The notes below the pieces were generated by a model that saw only the letters and a list, made by a program, of their open reading frames with translations, searched no databases and was not told where the DNA came from. DNA of 64,000 nucleotides from Clostridium vincentii. GTDB taxonomy: Bacteria > Bacillota > Clostridia > Clostridiales > Clostridiaceae. Positions 38,772 through 48,279 of the stretch are shown piece after piece; positions within the stretch are counted from its first letter, which is position 1; each line of letters opens with the position of its first letter. The stretch is from assembly GCF_002995745.1 (NCBI RefSeq), contig NZ_PVXQ01000006.1:1-64000 (forward strand). Reading direction: 5' to 3'. A program made the translations under genes and the position numbers.

Positions 38772-39781
38772 AATTGAGATCATTTTTAAATGAAAGACTA
38801 GGTTTTCTAATTGGTAATGTTTTATTAGTTCTGTTTATGATAATACTTTTTTCAAGTCTAAAGGTGGATACCTATGCTATAATTCTTATTTCTAGTTTAT
38901 TTATCCTGTTAAATTTATCATTATTATTTTATGAATATAGAAGTAAATCAGCCTTTATTAAGGAATTAAATGAAAACTTGGACGGCTTAGAGGCAAAGTA
39001 TCTATTAAGTGAATTAATGAATAAGCCTAGTAAAGATGAGGATTATGCTATTTATAATATATTAAAAGAATGTAATAAAGCTATGAATGATAATATAGCA
39101 AAAATAGAACTTGAGAATAAAGATTATAAAGAATTTATTGAACTTTGGGTCCATGAGGTAAAGACACCTATTGCATCTTCAAAGTTAATAATAGAAAATT
39201 ATAGAAATCAAATACTAACAAGTATTGAAGAAGATATAAATAAAATAGAAGAATATATTGAACAAGCCCTTTTCTATGCCAGAAGCTCAGCTGTTGAAAA
39301 GGACTTTATTATTAAAACATTAAATCTTGAGGACCTTGTAAATACATCTATAAAAAGAAGTTCCATACAACTCATAGAAAAATATATAAAAGTTAAAAAA
39401 GACAACTTAAATTATCAAATTTATACTGATAATAAATGGGCGGATTTTATTTTGCATCAGATAATATCTAATTCCATTAAATATTTTGATAAAGCACATA
39501 AATATTTATGTTTTACTGGTGAAGAATTAGCGGAGGATATAGTTCTTCATATATCTGACAACGGAATAGGCATGGATGAAAAAGCATTATTAAAGGCTTT
39601 TGATAAAGGGTACACAGGGGAAAACGGACGAATGTTTAAAGAGTCCACTGGAATTGGTTTGTATCTATGTAAAAAGTTATGCAATAAATTAGGACTTGGA
39701 ATAACTTTATCCTCAACTTTAGGGGAAGGCACAACAGTATCTATATTGTTTCCTAAAAATAAGATGATGATTTTTGAATAA
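38768..39781 (+). CDS. Intramembrane-sensing histidine kinase, BceS-like
   Basis: A 337-residue sensor with two membrane segments (about 12-30 and 35-54) and almost no outside loop, the hallmark of BceS-type kinases that sense through their transporter. HisKA has H129 in ELWVHEVKTPIASS; the ATPase domain shows HISDNGIGMD and STGIGLYLCKKL. The ATG overlaps the regulator stop (ATGA). Confidence 0.9.
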   Translation: MKLRSFLNERLGFLIGNVLLVLFMIILFSSLKVDTYAIILISSLFILLNLSLLFYEYRSKSAFIKELNENLDGLEAKYLLSELMNKPSKDEDYAIYNILKECNKAMNDNIAKIELENKDYKEFIELWVHEVKTPIASSKLIIENYRNQILTSIEEDINKIEEYIEQALFYARSSAVEKDFIIKTLNLEDLVNTSIKRSSIQLIEKYIKVKKDNLNYQIYTDNKWADFILHQIISNSIKYFDKAHKYLCFTGEELAEDIVLHISDNGIGMDEKALLKAFDKGYTGENGRMFKESTGIGLYLCKKLCNKLGLGITLSSTLGEGTTVSILFPKNKMMIFE

Positions 39782-39792
39782 TCATTACTATA

Positions 39793-39806
39793 TTACAAAA
39801 ATGTAA
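39793..39806 (+). promoter_or_regulatory. BceR-type operator upstream of the transporter genes
   Basis: TTACA-AAAA-TGTAA matches exactly the known BceR-type pattern TNACA-N4-TGTAA. It lies 80 bases before the ATPase start and after the sensor gene, so the transporter should be induced by its own regulator. I could not place the -35/-10 boxes with confidence. Confidence 0.75.
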
Positions 39807-39884
39807 GGTTTATGTTATATACACCTATGGCATGAAAAATTAGAAGTAGTAATATTTAGTTATAAGGGAAGAGGAGGAAATGAT

Positions 39885-40655
39885 ATGGATAAGGAAATTT
39901 TAAAAGTCATGAACATTCAAAAGTTTTATGGTAGTAGAGGAAATGTTACTAAAGCTATAAATAATATAAGTTTTACTGTTGTAGAAGGTGAGTACGTTGC
40001 AATAATGGGTGCTTCGGGTAGTGGGAAAACTACTTTATTAAACTGTATTTCAACTATAGATAGTGTAACAAGTGGTAATATCTTAATCGGAAATGAAGAT
40101 ATAACAAAGTTTAAGGATAAAAAGTTAGCAAAATTTAGACGTGAAGAACTTGGATTCATTTTTCAAGATTTTAATTTATTAGATACATTAAATGCTTACG
40201 AGAATATAGCACTAGCCTTAACAATATGTAAGATTAATGCCGAAATAATTGATAAAAGGGTTAAAGAAGTTGCAATGAAACTAAATATAACAGATGTATT
40301 ATATAAATTCCCCTATGAGATGTCAGGAGGACAAAAACAAAGAGTTGCATCAGCTAGAGCATTAATTTCAAATCCCAAGCTGATACTTGCAGATGAACCT
40401 ACAGGTTCCCTTGATTCTAAGTCTGCAAAAATGCTTCTTGAATCCTTAGTTAATTTAAATGAACAATTAAATGCTACCATAATGATGGTTACACATGATG
40501 CTTTTTCTGCAAGTTATGCAAAAAGAATTTTATTTATAAAAGACGGAAATTTATTTAATGAGCTAATTAGAGGAAAGGATTCTAGGAAAGAGTTTTTTAA
40601 TAAAATTATAGAAGTAGTAACTCTCCTTGGAGGTGACCAAAGAGATGTATTCTAA
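39885..40655 (+). CDS. ABC transporter ATP-binding protein, BceA-like
   Basis: A 256-residue ATPase with Walker A GASGSGKTT (42-50), Q-loop FQDFNLLDTLNAYENI, signature MSGGQKQR, Walker B ADEPTGSLD and the switch histidine in VTHDAFSA. The NLLDTLNAYENI stretch is typical of the BceA/MacB group. GAGGAGG precedes the ATG. It overlaps the permease start by 11 bases. Confidence 0.92.
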   Translation: MDKEILKVMNIQKFYGSRGNVTKAINNISFTVVEGEYVAIMGASGSGKTTLLNCISTIDSVTSGNILIGNEDITKFKDKKLAKFRREELGFIFQDFNLLDTLNAYENIALALTICKINAEIIDKRVKEVAMKLNITDVLYKFPYEMSGGQKQRVASARALISNPKLILADEPTGSLDSKSAKMLLESLVNLNEQLNATIMMVTHDAFSASYAKRILFIKDGNLFNELIRGKDSRKEFFNKIIEVVTLLGGDQRDVF

Positions 40656-42540
40656 GTTATCAATTAGAAATATTCACAGAAGTTTTAAAGATTACTCTAT
40701 ATATTTTTTAACATTAATATTTGCAGTTTGCTTATTTTATGTATTTAATTCCATTGAATCACAAAAAGCAATGCTTGATCTTGATGAAATAAATGAGGGG
40801 GCTTTTAAGGCGGTAAGTCATATTATGGGAATCGCTTCTGTATTTATAACTTTCATATTAGCTTTTTTAGTCATATATGCTAATAACTATTTAGTTAAGA
40901 GAAGAAAAAAGGAATTGGGCATATATATGATATTAGGAATGGAGAAAAATAGTATATCAAAGATATTATTTATTGAAACTTTATTAATTGGAATAATTTC
41001 ATTAGCTATTGGATTAGTACTTGGTGTATTTATGTCCCAAGGATTATCAATACTAACAGCAAAAATGTTTGAAGTTGATTTGAAAAGTTTTAAATTTATA
41101 TTTTCAGGTGCAGCTTGCCTTAAAGCCATCCTTGCCTTTGGTGGTATATATGTTTTGGTAGCATTATTTAATACAACATCAATTAAAAGAATAAAACTTA
41201 TTGATTTTTTAACTGCCTCAAAAAAGAATGAAAGTATTAAGGTAAAGAAATTATGGTCATCAGTTATATTATTTATAGTAAGCGTTATTTGTATTGGTTC
41301 TGCATATTTTATAATGCTTAAATATGGGATAGCAAAATTAGATTATAAAATTTTAGTTTCAGTGATTTTAGGTTCGGTTGGAACATTACTTTTTTTTATG
41401 AGTCTTTCAGGATTTTTATTAAAAGTAGTTCAAAGCAATAAAAAGATTTATCTAAAAGAATTAAATATGTTTTTACTAAGACAAATTAATAGCAAAATTA
41501 ATACAACCTTTGTTTCAATGACCTTTATATGTTTAATGCTATTTATATTGATTTGCACCTTATCAGGTGGGTTGTTAATAAATAGAGCATTAAATAAAGA
41601 TATAAAAGATTTGACACCACATAATGTGTCTATGTATTCCTATAACGGAGACGACTTTTTAACTTCTTTAGAAAATAACAATTTTGATTTTAATAAATAT
41701 ACTGATAGATACCATTATTATCATATCTATACTGATAATATTAAATATAGTGGACTACTTGATGCTGATTCCATTGAAAAGGGGAAAAATTATTATCCAG
41801 TGGCGAATGATCAAGCTATCCCTATAATTAAACTTTCAGATTTTAATAAGGAACTTTCCATGATGGGAGAGGAGACTATAACCCTAGGAAAGGATCAATA
41901 TGTAATAAATAGTGATATAAATGACTTTTCTGAACCGTTAGAGAATATCCTAAAGAAGAATAAGGAATTAACTATAAATAATAAGGTGATAAAACCTGCT
42001 AAGGATAAAGTTATTGATAAAACCTTTAGTAGTGCCATTATGAAGAATAACTTTTGTACCATAGTTGTAGATGATACTTTAATAACAAATCAGAAACCAT
42101 ATAACTCATTTTTAAATTTTGATTTCAAAAACAAGGATAGTAATTTAGAGAAAGATTTAATATCTGATTTAGATAGGGTACAATCTTTAGTCCCGGATGG
42201 TAAATTCAATTATGTAACTGATAATCAGCTAAAGAGTAGTTCCAAAAGTCTAGGAGTGTCCATGGCTTATTTAGCAATATATCTTGGAATAATATTTATG
42301 ATTGCTTCCGCTGCAATTCTGGCAATACAGCAATTATCTGAATCTGACGACAATATACAAAGATATAATCTACTTAGAAAAATTGGAGTAGAGGATAATA
42401 CAATATATCAATCTGTATTTAGACAAGTAGGAATATATTTCTTAGTACCTTTATTATTAGCTATTGTTCATTCTGTTGTTGGACTAAAGCTTTCTATGAA
42501 TATAGTTAATATGTTCGGCTCTGGAAATAGTATTGTTTAA
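40645..42540 (+). CDS. BceB-like ABC permease, truncated by an in-frame stop
   Basis: A 631-residue permease of the BceB type: four N-terminal segments with an FtsX domain (first SIYFLTLIFAVCLFYVFN), a large outside domain around 320-540 that binds peptide antibiotics in the family, and two C-terminal segments. ATG at 40645 follows GGAGGTGA. The reading frame stops at TAA 42538-42540, but the same frame continues open for 32 more codons to TAA 42637-42639. That stretch reads as a missing last membrane helix. A complete protein would have 664 positions, near the family length. It is either a pseudogene, a shortened form or a sequence error. Confidence 0.85.
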   Translation: MYSKLSIRNIHRSFKDYSIYFLTLIFAVCLFYVFNSIESQKAMLDLDEINEGAFKAVSHIMGIASVFITFILAFLVIYANNYLVKRRKKELGIYMILGMEKNSISKILFIETLLIGIISLAIGLVLGVFMSQGLSILTAKMFEVDLKSFKFIFSGAACLKAILAFGGIYVLVALFNTTSIKRIKLIDFLTASKKNESIKVKKLWSSVILFIVSVICIGSAYFIMLKYGIAKLDYKILVSVILGSVGTLLFFMSLSGFLLKVVQSNKKIYLKELNMFLLRQINSKINTTFVSMTFICLMLFILICTLSGGLLINRALNKDIKDLTPHNVSMYSYNGDDFLTSLENNNFDFNKYTDRYHYYHIYTDNIKYSGLLDADSIEKGKNYYPVANDQAIPIIKLSDFNKELSMMGEETITLGKDQYVINSDINDFSEPLENILKKNKELTINNKVIKPAKDKVIDKTFSSAIMKNNFCTIVVDDTLITNQKPYNSFLNFDFKNKDSNLEKDLISDLDRVQSLVPDGKFNYVTDNQLKSSSKSLGVSMAYLAIYLGIIFMIASAAILAIQQLSESDDNIQRYNLLRKIGVEDNTIYQSVFRQVGIYFLVPLLLAIVHSVVGLKLSMNIVNMFGSGNSIV

Positions 42541-42639
42541 CTAATATCTATTAGTGGAGTATTTATAGTAGTAGTATATGGTGGTTATTTTTTAGCAACT
42601 TACTTTGGAGCTAAAAATATAGTTAAAAACAGAATGTAA
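42541..42639 (+). pseudogene. Cut-off last helix of the BceB-like permease
   Basis: In the same frame as the permease after its TAA, 32 codons encode a hydrophobic helix (SGVFIVVVYGGYFLATYFG) and a short basic tail (KNIVKNRM), ending at TAA 42637-42639. This is what the last helix of BceB-type permeases looks like. No ribosome site or start codon stands before it, so it is probably untranslated. Confidence 0.75.
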
Positions 42640-42667
42640 CTGTTATCTCATAAAAAGTAATAGAGAA

Positions 42668-42708
42668 AGAGAAGCTTGTCCTAATATAAGGATAAGCTTC
42701 TCTTAAAT
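42668..42708 (+). terminator. Terminator after the Bce-type module
   Basis: A 15-bp stem (42668-42682 with 42689-42703, one G-T pair) has a 6-base loop; the tail TAAATTATTT is T-rich only in part. Confidence 0.75.
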
Positions 42709-42818
42709 TATTTAGTTTGGCTACAAGTTGTAAGATTTCATTAATATTTTAAATATCCTTTTTTCATTTTCTTAAGTTAATATATAAATAAGAGCTCTCA
42801 AGAAAGGATGTGCAAAAT

Positions 42819-45158
42819 ATGTGGTTTAAAAAACTAAAAAAGAAGAAACTTCAATGTTTTCTAATTGGAACACTGTTGTTTTTATCTTCTTTAATATTTA
42901 CAAGTAGTCTATGTATGGTAACTTCCATTAAAGGCTACGTTAATGATGTTTATTCAAAGGATGAAATATATGATTTATCTATATTTAATTCTAATGAAGG
43001 TGCTAAAAATGATGTTGTTGAGTGGTGCAACGGTAATTCTAACGTTAATGACATACAAGTTAAGGAGGCTTTTGTATCTGGAAACGACATCTGGTATAAT
43101 GACAAGAATTTAAAGATTCCAGTATATGAAGTATCTCCTGTAGACAACAGCAATGAGCTTCCTTTTAAAATAAATAAGGTTGAATCATTAGATAATGAAA
43201 GTAAGCCAAAGGAAGGAGAAATCTGGATTGCACAGCTTGTTGCTGATAATCATAAGATTAAACTTGGAGATGACTTAACCTTTAAGATAAAAGATAAGGA
43301 TGTAACTTTAAAGGTTTCTTCATTAATTAATGATTCAAATCAACCATCAAGTACTGTAGGTCAAATTATTCTTTATATAAATAAGAATAATATTGAAGAT
43401 TTTTCTTCTTTTACAAAATCACCAATAATATTTATTGATGTTAAAAATGATGTTGATGCAAGTGACTTAGGACAAAAATTAACTTCGGATGTAAAAACTG
43501 GGGGAGTACTTGCTGATAAAGATTTACTTATTCAGGCTTCCGTTATGGCCCCTATTGCAGTAGGAGGTATTTGCACTTTAGCTTCAGTATTTATATTCAT
43601 TGTTTCAATAATACTTATAAGGTTTATATTATGGAATAACATTTTAAAAGAGTATAAATCTATAGGTATATATAAAGCATTAGGCTTCACTAAAAAGCAA
43701 ATTCTTAATTTTTATATTATAGGATATTCATTAACTGCTTTTATAGGTAGTATTTTAGGTGCATTATGTAGTATACCTATATTGAATTATATAGCGTCTA
43801 AATCTTTAAGATATATAGGTGAATTTAATGGTGTAGATATTAATTTACCAGCAATTTTTGGAACTATATTATTATTTTCTATAATAGTAATTATAAATTT
43901 ATATTTTGTAGTTAGAAAAACTAATAAGATTTCCCCTGTAGAAGCGCTAAGAACAGGTGTTACGTCTTCAAAGAAGAAACTTGCGAAATCTTTAATTAAA
44001 AATACCACTTCATCTTTAGCTTTAGCAGTAAATGATATTTTTAAATACAAAAAAATATCAATCTTAATTACTTTGACATTAACCTTATCTTTTACTTTGG
44101 TATTGCTTTTTGGAAATACTAATGTGATGGTAGGGGAAATGAATAAAAATACTAATGTTTGGTTTGGTCTTCCTAAAAGTAGCATAACTGTAAGTACTAA
44201 GATGAGTTTAGATGCACCATTAACGGCATCTCAGAGTGAACTTGAAAATGTATTAAATAAGGTCAAATCTGATGATAGGGTTAAGAATTATGTTAATGGA
44301 TGTCTGCTATATAATGGAGTATCAGTAGATAAGGAAAAATACAATATAAAAAGTACTATACTCAATACAACAGTTCTGGATTCCTTTGATAATGATTTTG
44401 AATTTACTATAATCCATGGACATAATCCTGAAAAATATAATGAAGTATCTGTTACAACAAAGATATTAAAAGATTCGGGGTTAACTGTAGGAGATTATAT
44501 AGAACTATCTATAAACAATAACAAAAAGTCTTATTTGATATCAGGGTCTTATAATTCATTAACGGGCAATGGATATTCCATGAGGATGTTAAATTCAGCT
44601 GTGCAAAAAGAATATCCTGAATTTAAGGGAAGTGAAATCTTTTTAAATCTTAAAGATGGAGCTGATACAGATGAATTTACAAAGGATATTACTGATGAAT
44701 ATCCTAATTTAGATGCTAGTGATGTTCATCCACTTTTAAAAGATAGCATAGAATCAATGCCAGAATTAATACTTCCTATAACTCAAATATTAATGGTAGT
44801 ATTTATAATTTTTAGTGTAATCACTATACTAAATATTATATTAATAAGTGTTAGAGATAATAGAAGAAACTTTGGAATTATGAAAGCTTTAGGCTTTACC
44901 TCCAAAGAAATTCGAAATAGATATTTATATAGAATACTAATTTTAACAACCATTAGCACAGTAATAGCTGTTATCTTAAATTTAACTTTAAGTAGACCTC
45001 TTATTGCTGCTGCCTTTAGTAACTTAGATGTATTAGTAATATCACCAAAAACAATGGCAGTTTTACTAGTAGTCATGATAGCTTTGATATTGCTTATTAC
45101 AATTGTAAGTTGCGCAAATATAAAAAATACTAAGCCTACTGAATTAATGGAAGAATAG
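42819..45158 (+). CDS. ABC transporter permease with two FtsX domains
   Basis: A 779-residue permease. An N-terminal membrane segment (about 12-31) is followed by an outside domain, three segments with an FtsX domain around 240-375, a KISPVEALRTG-type coupling stretch, a second outside domain (about 420-635), and three final segments ending NTKPTELMEE. ATG at 42819 lies 10 bases after AAAGGA; an in-frame GTG at 42810 is too close to that site. It heads a unit with its ATPase and a two-component system. Likely role is antimicrobial-peptide or lipid export. Confidence 0.88.
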   Translation: MWFKKLKKKKLQCFLIGTLLFLSSLIFTSSLCMVTSIKGYVNDVYSKDEIYDLSIFNSNEGAKNDVVEWCNGNSNVNDIQVKEAFVSGNDIWYNDKNLKIPVYEVSPVDNSNELPFKINKVESLDNESKPKEGEIWIAQLVADNHKIKLGDDLTFKIKDKDVTLKVSSLINDSNQPSSTVGQIILYINKNNIEDFSSFTKSPIIFIDVKNDVDASDLGQKLTSDVKTGGVLADKDLLIQASVMAPIAVGGICTLASVFIFIVSIILIRFILWNNILKEYKSIGIYKALGFTKKQILNFYIIGYSLTAFIGSILGALCSIPILNYIASKSLRYIGEFNGVDINLPAIFGTILLFSIIVIINLYFVVRKTNKISPVEALRTGVTSSKKKLAKSLIKNTTSSLALAVNDIFKYKKISILITLTLTLSFTLVLLFGNTNVMVGEMNKNTNVWFGLPKSSITVSTKMSLDAPLTASQSELENVLNKVKSDDRVKNYVNGCLLYNGVSVDKEKYNIKSTILNTTVLDSFDNDFEFTIIHGHNPEKYNEVSVTTKILKDSGLTVGDYIELSINNNKKSYLISGSYNSLTGNGYSMRMLNSAVQKEYPEFKGSEIFLNLKDGADTDEFTKDITDEYPNLDASDVHPLLKDSIESMPELILPITQILMVVFIIFSVITILNIILISVRDNRRNFGIMKALGFTSKEIRNRYLYRILILTTISTVIAVILNLTLSRPLIAAAFSNLDVLVISPKTMAVLLVVMIALILLITIVSCANIKNTKPTELMEE

Positions 45159-45168
45159 GAGTGATTTT

Positions 45169-45927
45169 ATGAGAAATGTAGTTATTAAAACAAATAATTT
45201 ATGCAAGTCTTTCGTAACAGGGAAAACTGCTCACAATGTAATAAAAAATTTAAATTTAGATATATATGAGGGAGATTTTACAGTAATAATGGGGAGCTCA
45301 GGTTCAGGAAAATCCACATTATTATATTCCTTAAGCGGAATGGATTTAGCAACTAGTGGAAGTGTAAATATCCTTGGTAATGAGATAACATCAATGAAAG
45401 AAGAAGATTTATCTTCTGTAAGAAGAAAAGATATCTCATTTGTTTTTCAAAGTATAAATCTACTACCAGATATAACTGTTTTTGAGAATATAGCTTATTG
45501 TGGTTATGGGGTAAATAAAAATAAAAAAGAAGTTAATGAAAAAGTATTGAAGCTTCTTAAAGACTTTGGATTAGAAGAGGACAAGGATAAATATCCTTCT
45601 GAGATTTCAGGGGGTATGCAACAAAGGGTAGCTATAGCGAGGGCATTAATTACATCTCCTAAAATACTATTTGGAGATGAACCAACAGGAGCATTAAATT
45701 CCACTAAAGGAGAAGAAGTCTTAGACATATTATCTGAGTTAAACAGCAAAGGACAAACAGTTGTTATGGTTACTCATGACTTAAAGGCTGCAGCTCGTGC
45801 TTCTAGATTAGTATATTTGAAAGATGGTAGGGTAGATGGGGAATTATCCTTAGATAAATTTTCTAAAACTGATTATAAAAATAGAGAGACTATAATATTT
45901 GAATTTCTAAGTGAGAGAGGCTGGTAA
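45169..45927 (+). CDS. ABC transporter ATP-binding protein (MacB/LolD group)
   Basis: A 252-residue ATPase with Walker A GSSGSGKST (42-50), FQSINLLPDITVFENI, signature ISGGMQQR, Walker B GDEPTGALN and VTHDLKAA. It lies 10 bases after the 779-residue permease and is its partner. The next gene is a response regulator after 70 bases that hold an AATTATCT/AGATAATT hairpin (45956-45975). Confidence 0.92.
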   Translation: MRNVVIKTNNLCKSFVTGKTAHNVIKNLNLDIYEGDFTVIMGSSGSGKSTLLYSLSGMDLATSGSVNILGNEITSMKEEDLSSVRRKDISFVFQSINLLPDITVFENIAYCGYGVNKNKKEVNEKVLKLLKDFGLEEDKDKYPSEISGGMQQRVAIARALITSPKILFGDEPTGALNSTKGEEVLDILSELNSKGQTVVMVTHDLKAAARASRLVYLKDGRVDGELSLDKFSKTDYKNRETIIFEFLSERGW

Positions 45928-45997
45928 AATACGCTAAGGCATCCTTTTGTGGTAAAATTATCTTTAGAGATAATTACAAAATATTTGGAGTGATATT

Positions 45998-46699
45998 ATG
46001 GCAAATGAAAAGATTCTTATAATTGAAGATGATAAAGATATTAGAAAGATATTAAAGGATTACTTAACAAATGAAGAATTTATAGTTAGTTGTTGCGACA
46101 ATGGAGGAGATGCCATAGAGGTATTTAAATCCTTTAATCCGGATATTATTGTTTTAGATATTATGCTTCCAGAGGTTGATGGCATTGAAATATGTAGAAT
46201 TATTAGGATATCTTCTATGGTGCCTATAATAATGCTATCTGCTAAAAGTGGAGATATAGATAAAATTTTATCCTTAGGGGTAGGGGCTGATGATTATATC
46301 ACCAAGCCCTTTTCTCCTATGGAGATAATTGCTAGAATTAAAGCTCATATTAGAAGATATAAGACCTTTTCAAATCCAGCAAATAATATTTTGGATAAAA
46401 AGAAGTTTGGTGATTTAACTATAGATAGTAAAAGCTATAAGCTAAGTTTCAAGGATAGAGAAATTCATTTAACATCACGAGAATTTGAAATCATAGATTT
46501 TTTGTCAGGCTATCCAAATCAGGTATTTTCAAAAGAGCAGCTTTATGATAATGTCTGGGGGATGAGTGATATTGGAGAATTAAATACAGTTGCTGTTTAT
46601 GTAAAGAGAATTCGCGAAAAATTAGCCAAGCATAATATAAATTATATTAGAACCGTTTGGGGAGTTTGGTACAAGTGGGAAGAGGATTTAGATGAATAA
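45998..46699 (+). CDS. OmpR-family response regulator
   Basis: A 233-residue regulator with acidic pocket E10-D11-D12, aspartate D54 (IVLDIMLP), GADDYITKPF, and a winged-helix domain ending VWGVWYKWEE. It resembles the VanR branch more than BceR. It follows the ABC pair on the same strand and overlaps its sensor gene by 8 bases. Confidence 0.92.
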   Translation: MANEKILIIEDDKDIRKILKDYLTNEEFIVSCCDNGGDAIEVFKSFNPDIIVLDIMLPEVDGIEICRIIRISSMVPIIMLSAKSGDIDKILSLGVGADDYITKPFSPMEIIARIKAHIRRYKTFSNPANNILDKKKFGDLTIDSKSYKLSFKDREIHLTSREFEIIDFLSGYPNQVFSKEQLYDNVWGMSDIGELNTVAVYVKRIREKLAKHNINYIRTVWGVWYKWEEDLDE

Positions 46700-48080
46700 G
46701 ATGGGTATAAATTCAAAATTAAAAATATTTACTGTATTAATAGTTACATGTGCAATATCTATTACTATTTATACAGCTTTTCTTATATCTAATAAAAATA
46801 ACATTTATCCTACTGTTAACAAGGGTAGGATTTTAACAAACTCTTTAAAATTAAGTATAGAGGAAGCTTTAGAAAATAATAGTCTTACACTTAATACAGA
46901 GTTAACTTATGATTATACTGCTATAGATTTAAGTGGTAAGGTTTTAGCTTCCACTATTGATAGATATAAAAAAGATACAGTAGTCAATTTAAAGGAGTCT
47001 ATAGAATATGATAATCAAAGCCTAGCTGATGAACCTAACTATGTTAGATATCCCACTCCTTTAATTATAGATAATAAACAAGTTGGAACAGCAATTTTTT
47101 TGATTCCTAAGGAAGAGTTTATACCTACTTCATCAAAGGATTTAACTTTCTTAAGTTTATTACCAATAATTATAGGTGTACTAGCAATTATATTCTTATC
47201 GACATATTTATACCTTTTCACAAAAAAAGATATTTTAGCTCCTATAGCTAGTCTACATGAAAGTGCTTGTAAAATTTTAAAAGGGGATTTTTTCTATAAA
47301 ATTAAGTATGATTATAATACTGAAATAGGTGGGTTTTGCCATGATTTTGAGGCTATGAGGGATGAAATTAAATTTTCGAAGGAAAAGGAAGTAGCTATAA
47401 AGGTTAATGAAAAGGAGCTTTTAGCATGTTTATCCCATGATATTAAAACACCTTTAACAGCTATTCATGGATATGTGTCAGGAATTAAAGATGGCATTGT
47501 AAAAGATAAGGAAGGCATTGATAATTATTGTACCTTAACATTAAATAGGTTAAAGATGTTAAATAAACTTTTAGATGATATCTTAGAGCATTCAAAGGCT
47601 GAACTTAATAAAATGAATATAAAACTAGATGAATTTTACTGTGAAGAATTTTTTAGAGATATTTTAGAAGACTTATATATTGAAATAGAAAGTAAGAATA
47701 TTAAGTTTAAATTTCCAGATGAAATTCCTAATATATTGATAAATGGAGATAAAAAAAGACTTTCTCAAGTCATGTATAATTTAGTTTCAAATAGTATAAA
47801 GTACTCAAAGCTTCAAGGAGAAATTGCTGTATACTTTGAAGTCTTAGATAACTCTTTATATGTCTATGTGAAGGATAATGGTATAGGTATTTCATCTAAT
47901 GATGTACCTAATATTTTTAATAAGTTTTATAGGGGAGAGAAGAGTAGAAGTCAAAATATTCCTGGATCTGGTCTTGGGCTCTCTATTTCTAAATATATTA
48001 TTGAGGCTCATGGAGGTTTTATACATTGTGTTGAATCTTCTTTTAAAGGTACAATTATTTGTTTTACTTTGCCGTTATAA
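46692..48080 (+). CDS. Sensor histidine kinase with HAMP domain
   Basis: A 462-residue sensor with membrane segments at about 11-32 and 152-176, an outside domain of about 120 residues, a HAMP-like linker (DILAPIASLHESACKILKGD), HisKA with H249 in CLSHDIKTPLTAIHGY, and an ATPase domain with NLVSNSIKYS and GSGLGLSISKYI. Last gene of the second ABC/two-component module. Confidence 0.9.
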   Translation: MNKMGINSKLKIFTVLIVTCAISITIYTAFLISNKNNIYPTVNKGRILTNSLKLSIEEALENNSLTLNTELTYDYTAIDLSGKVLASTIDRYKKDTVVNLKESIEYDNQSLADEPNYVRYPTPLIIDNKQVGTAIFLIPKEEFIPTSSKDLTFLSLLPIIIGVLAIIFLSTYLYLFTKKDILAPIASLHESACKILKGDFFYKIKYDYNTEIGGFCHDFEAMRDEIKFSKEKEVAIKVNEKELLACLSHDIKTPLTAIHGYVSGIKDGIVKDKEGIDNYCTLTLNRLKMLNKLLDDILEHSKAELNKMNIKLDEFYCEEFFRDILEDLYIEIESKNIKFKFPDEIPNILINGDKKRLSQVMYNLVSNSIKYSKLQGEIAVYFEVLDNSLYVYVKDNGIGISSNDVPNIFNKFYRGEKSRSQNIPGSGLGLSISKYIIEAHGGFIHCVESSFKGTIICFTLPL

Positions 48081-48098
48081 AGAAAGTCTAAAGAAAAA

Positions 48099-48146
48099 AG
48101 GGACTATAGAGGAGTTTGTTTTTATATAAACTCACCTATAGTCCTT
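48099..48146 (+). terminator. Terminator after the second ABC module
   Basis: A long stem pairs GGACTATAG (48101-48109) with CTATAGTCC (48136-48144) and continues as GAGTTT/AAACTC inward. The T-tract is weak. Confidence 0.7.
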
Positions 48147-48279
48147 AAATATATTATTAGTTTTAATTTTTTTTATGATTATTTATACATTTTTACCAAT
48201 AAGAAGAGAAGTTCTGTTATTATGATTAGATAGAAAAAGGACATTATTATAATTAACTGTTGGTTAGGAGAAAAATATA

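Noticed and set aside
42721..42733. CTACA-AGT-TGTAA upstream of the second permease as a BceR-type operator
   Set aside because: The first position is not T and the spacer is three, not four, bases. The neighbouring regulator also looks VanR-like, not BceR-like.
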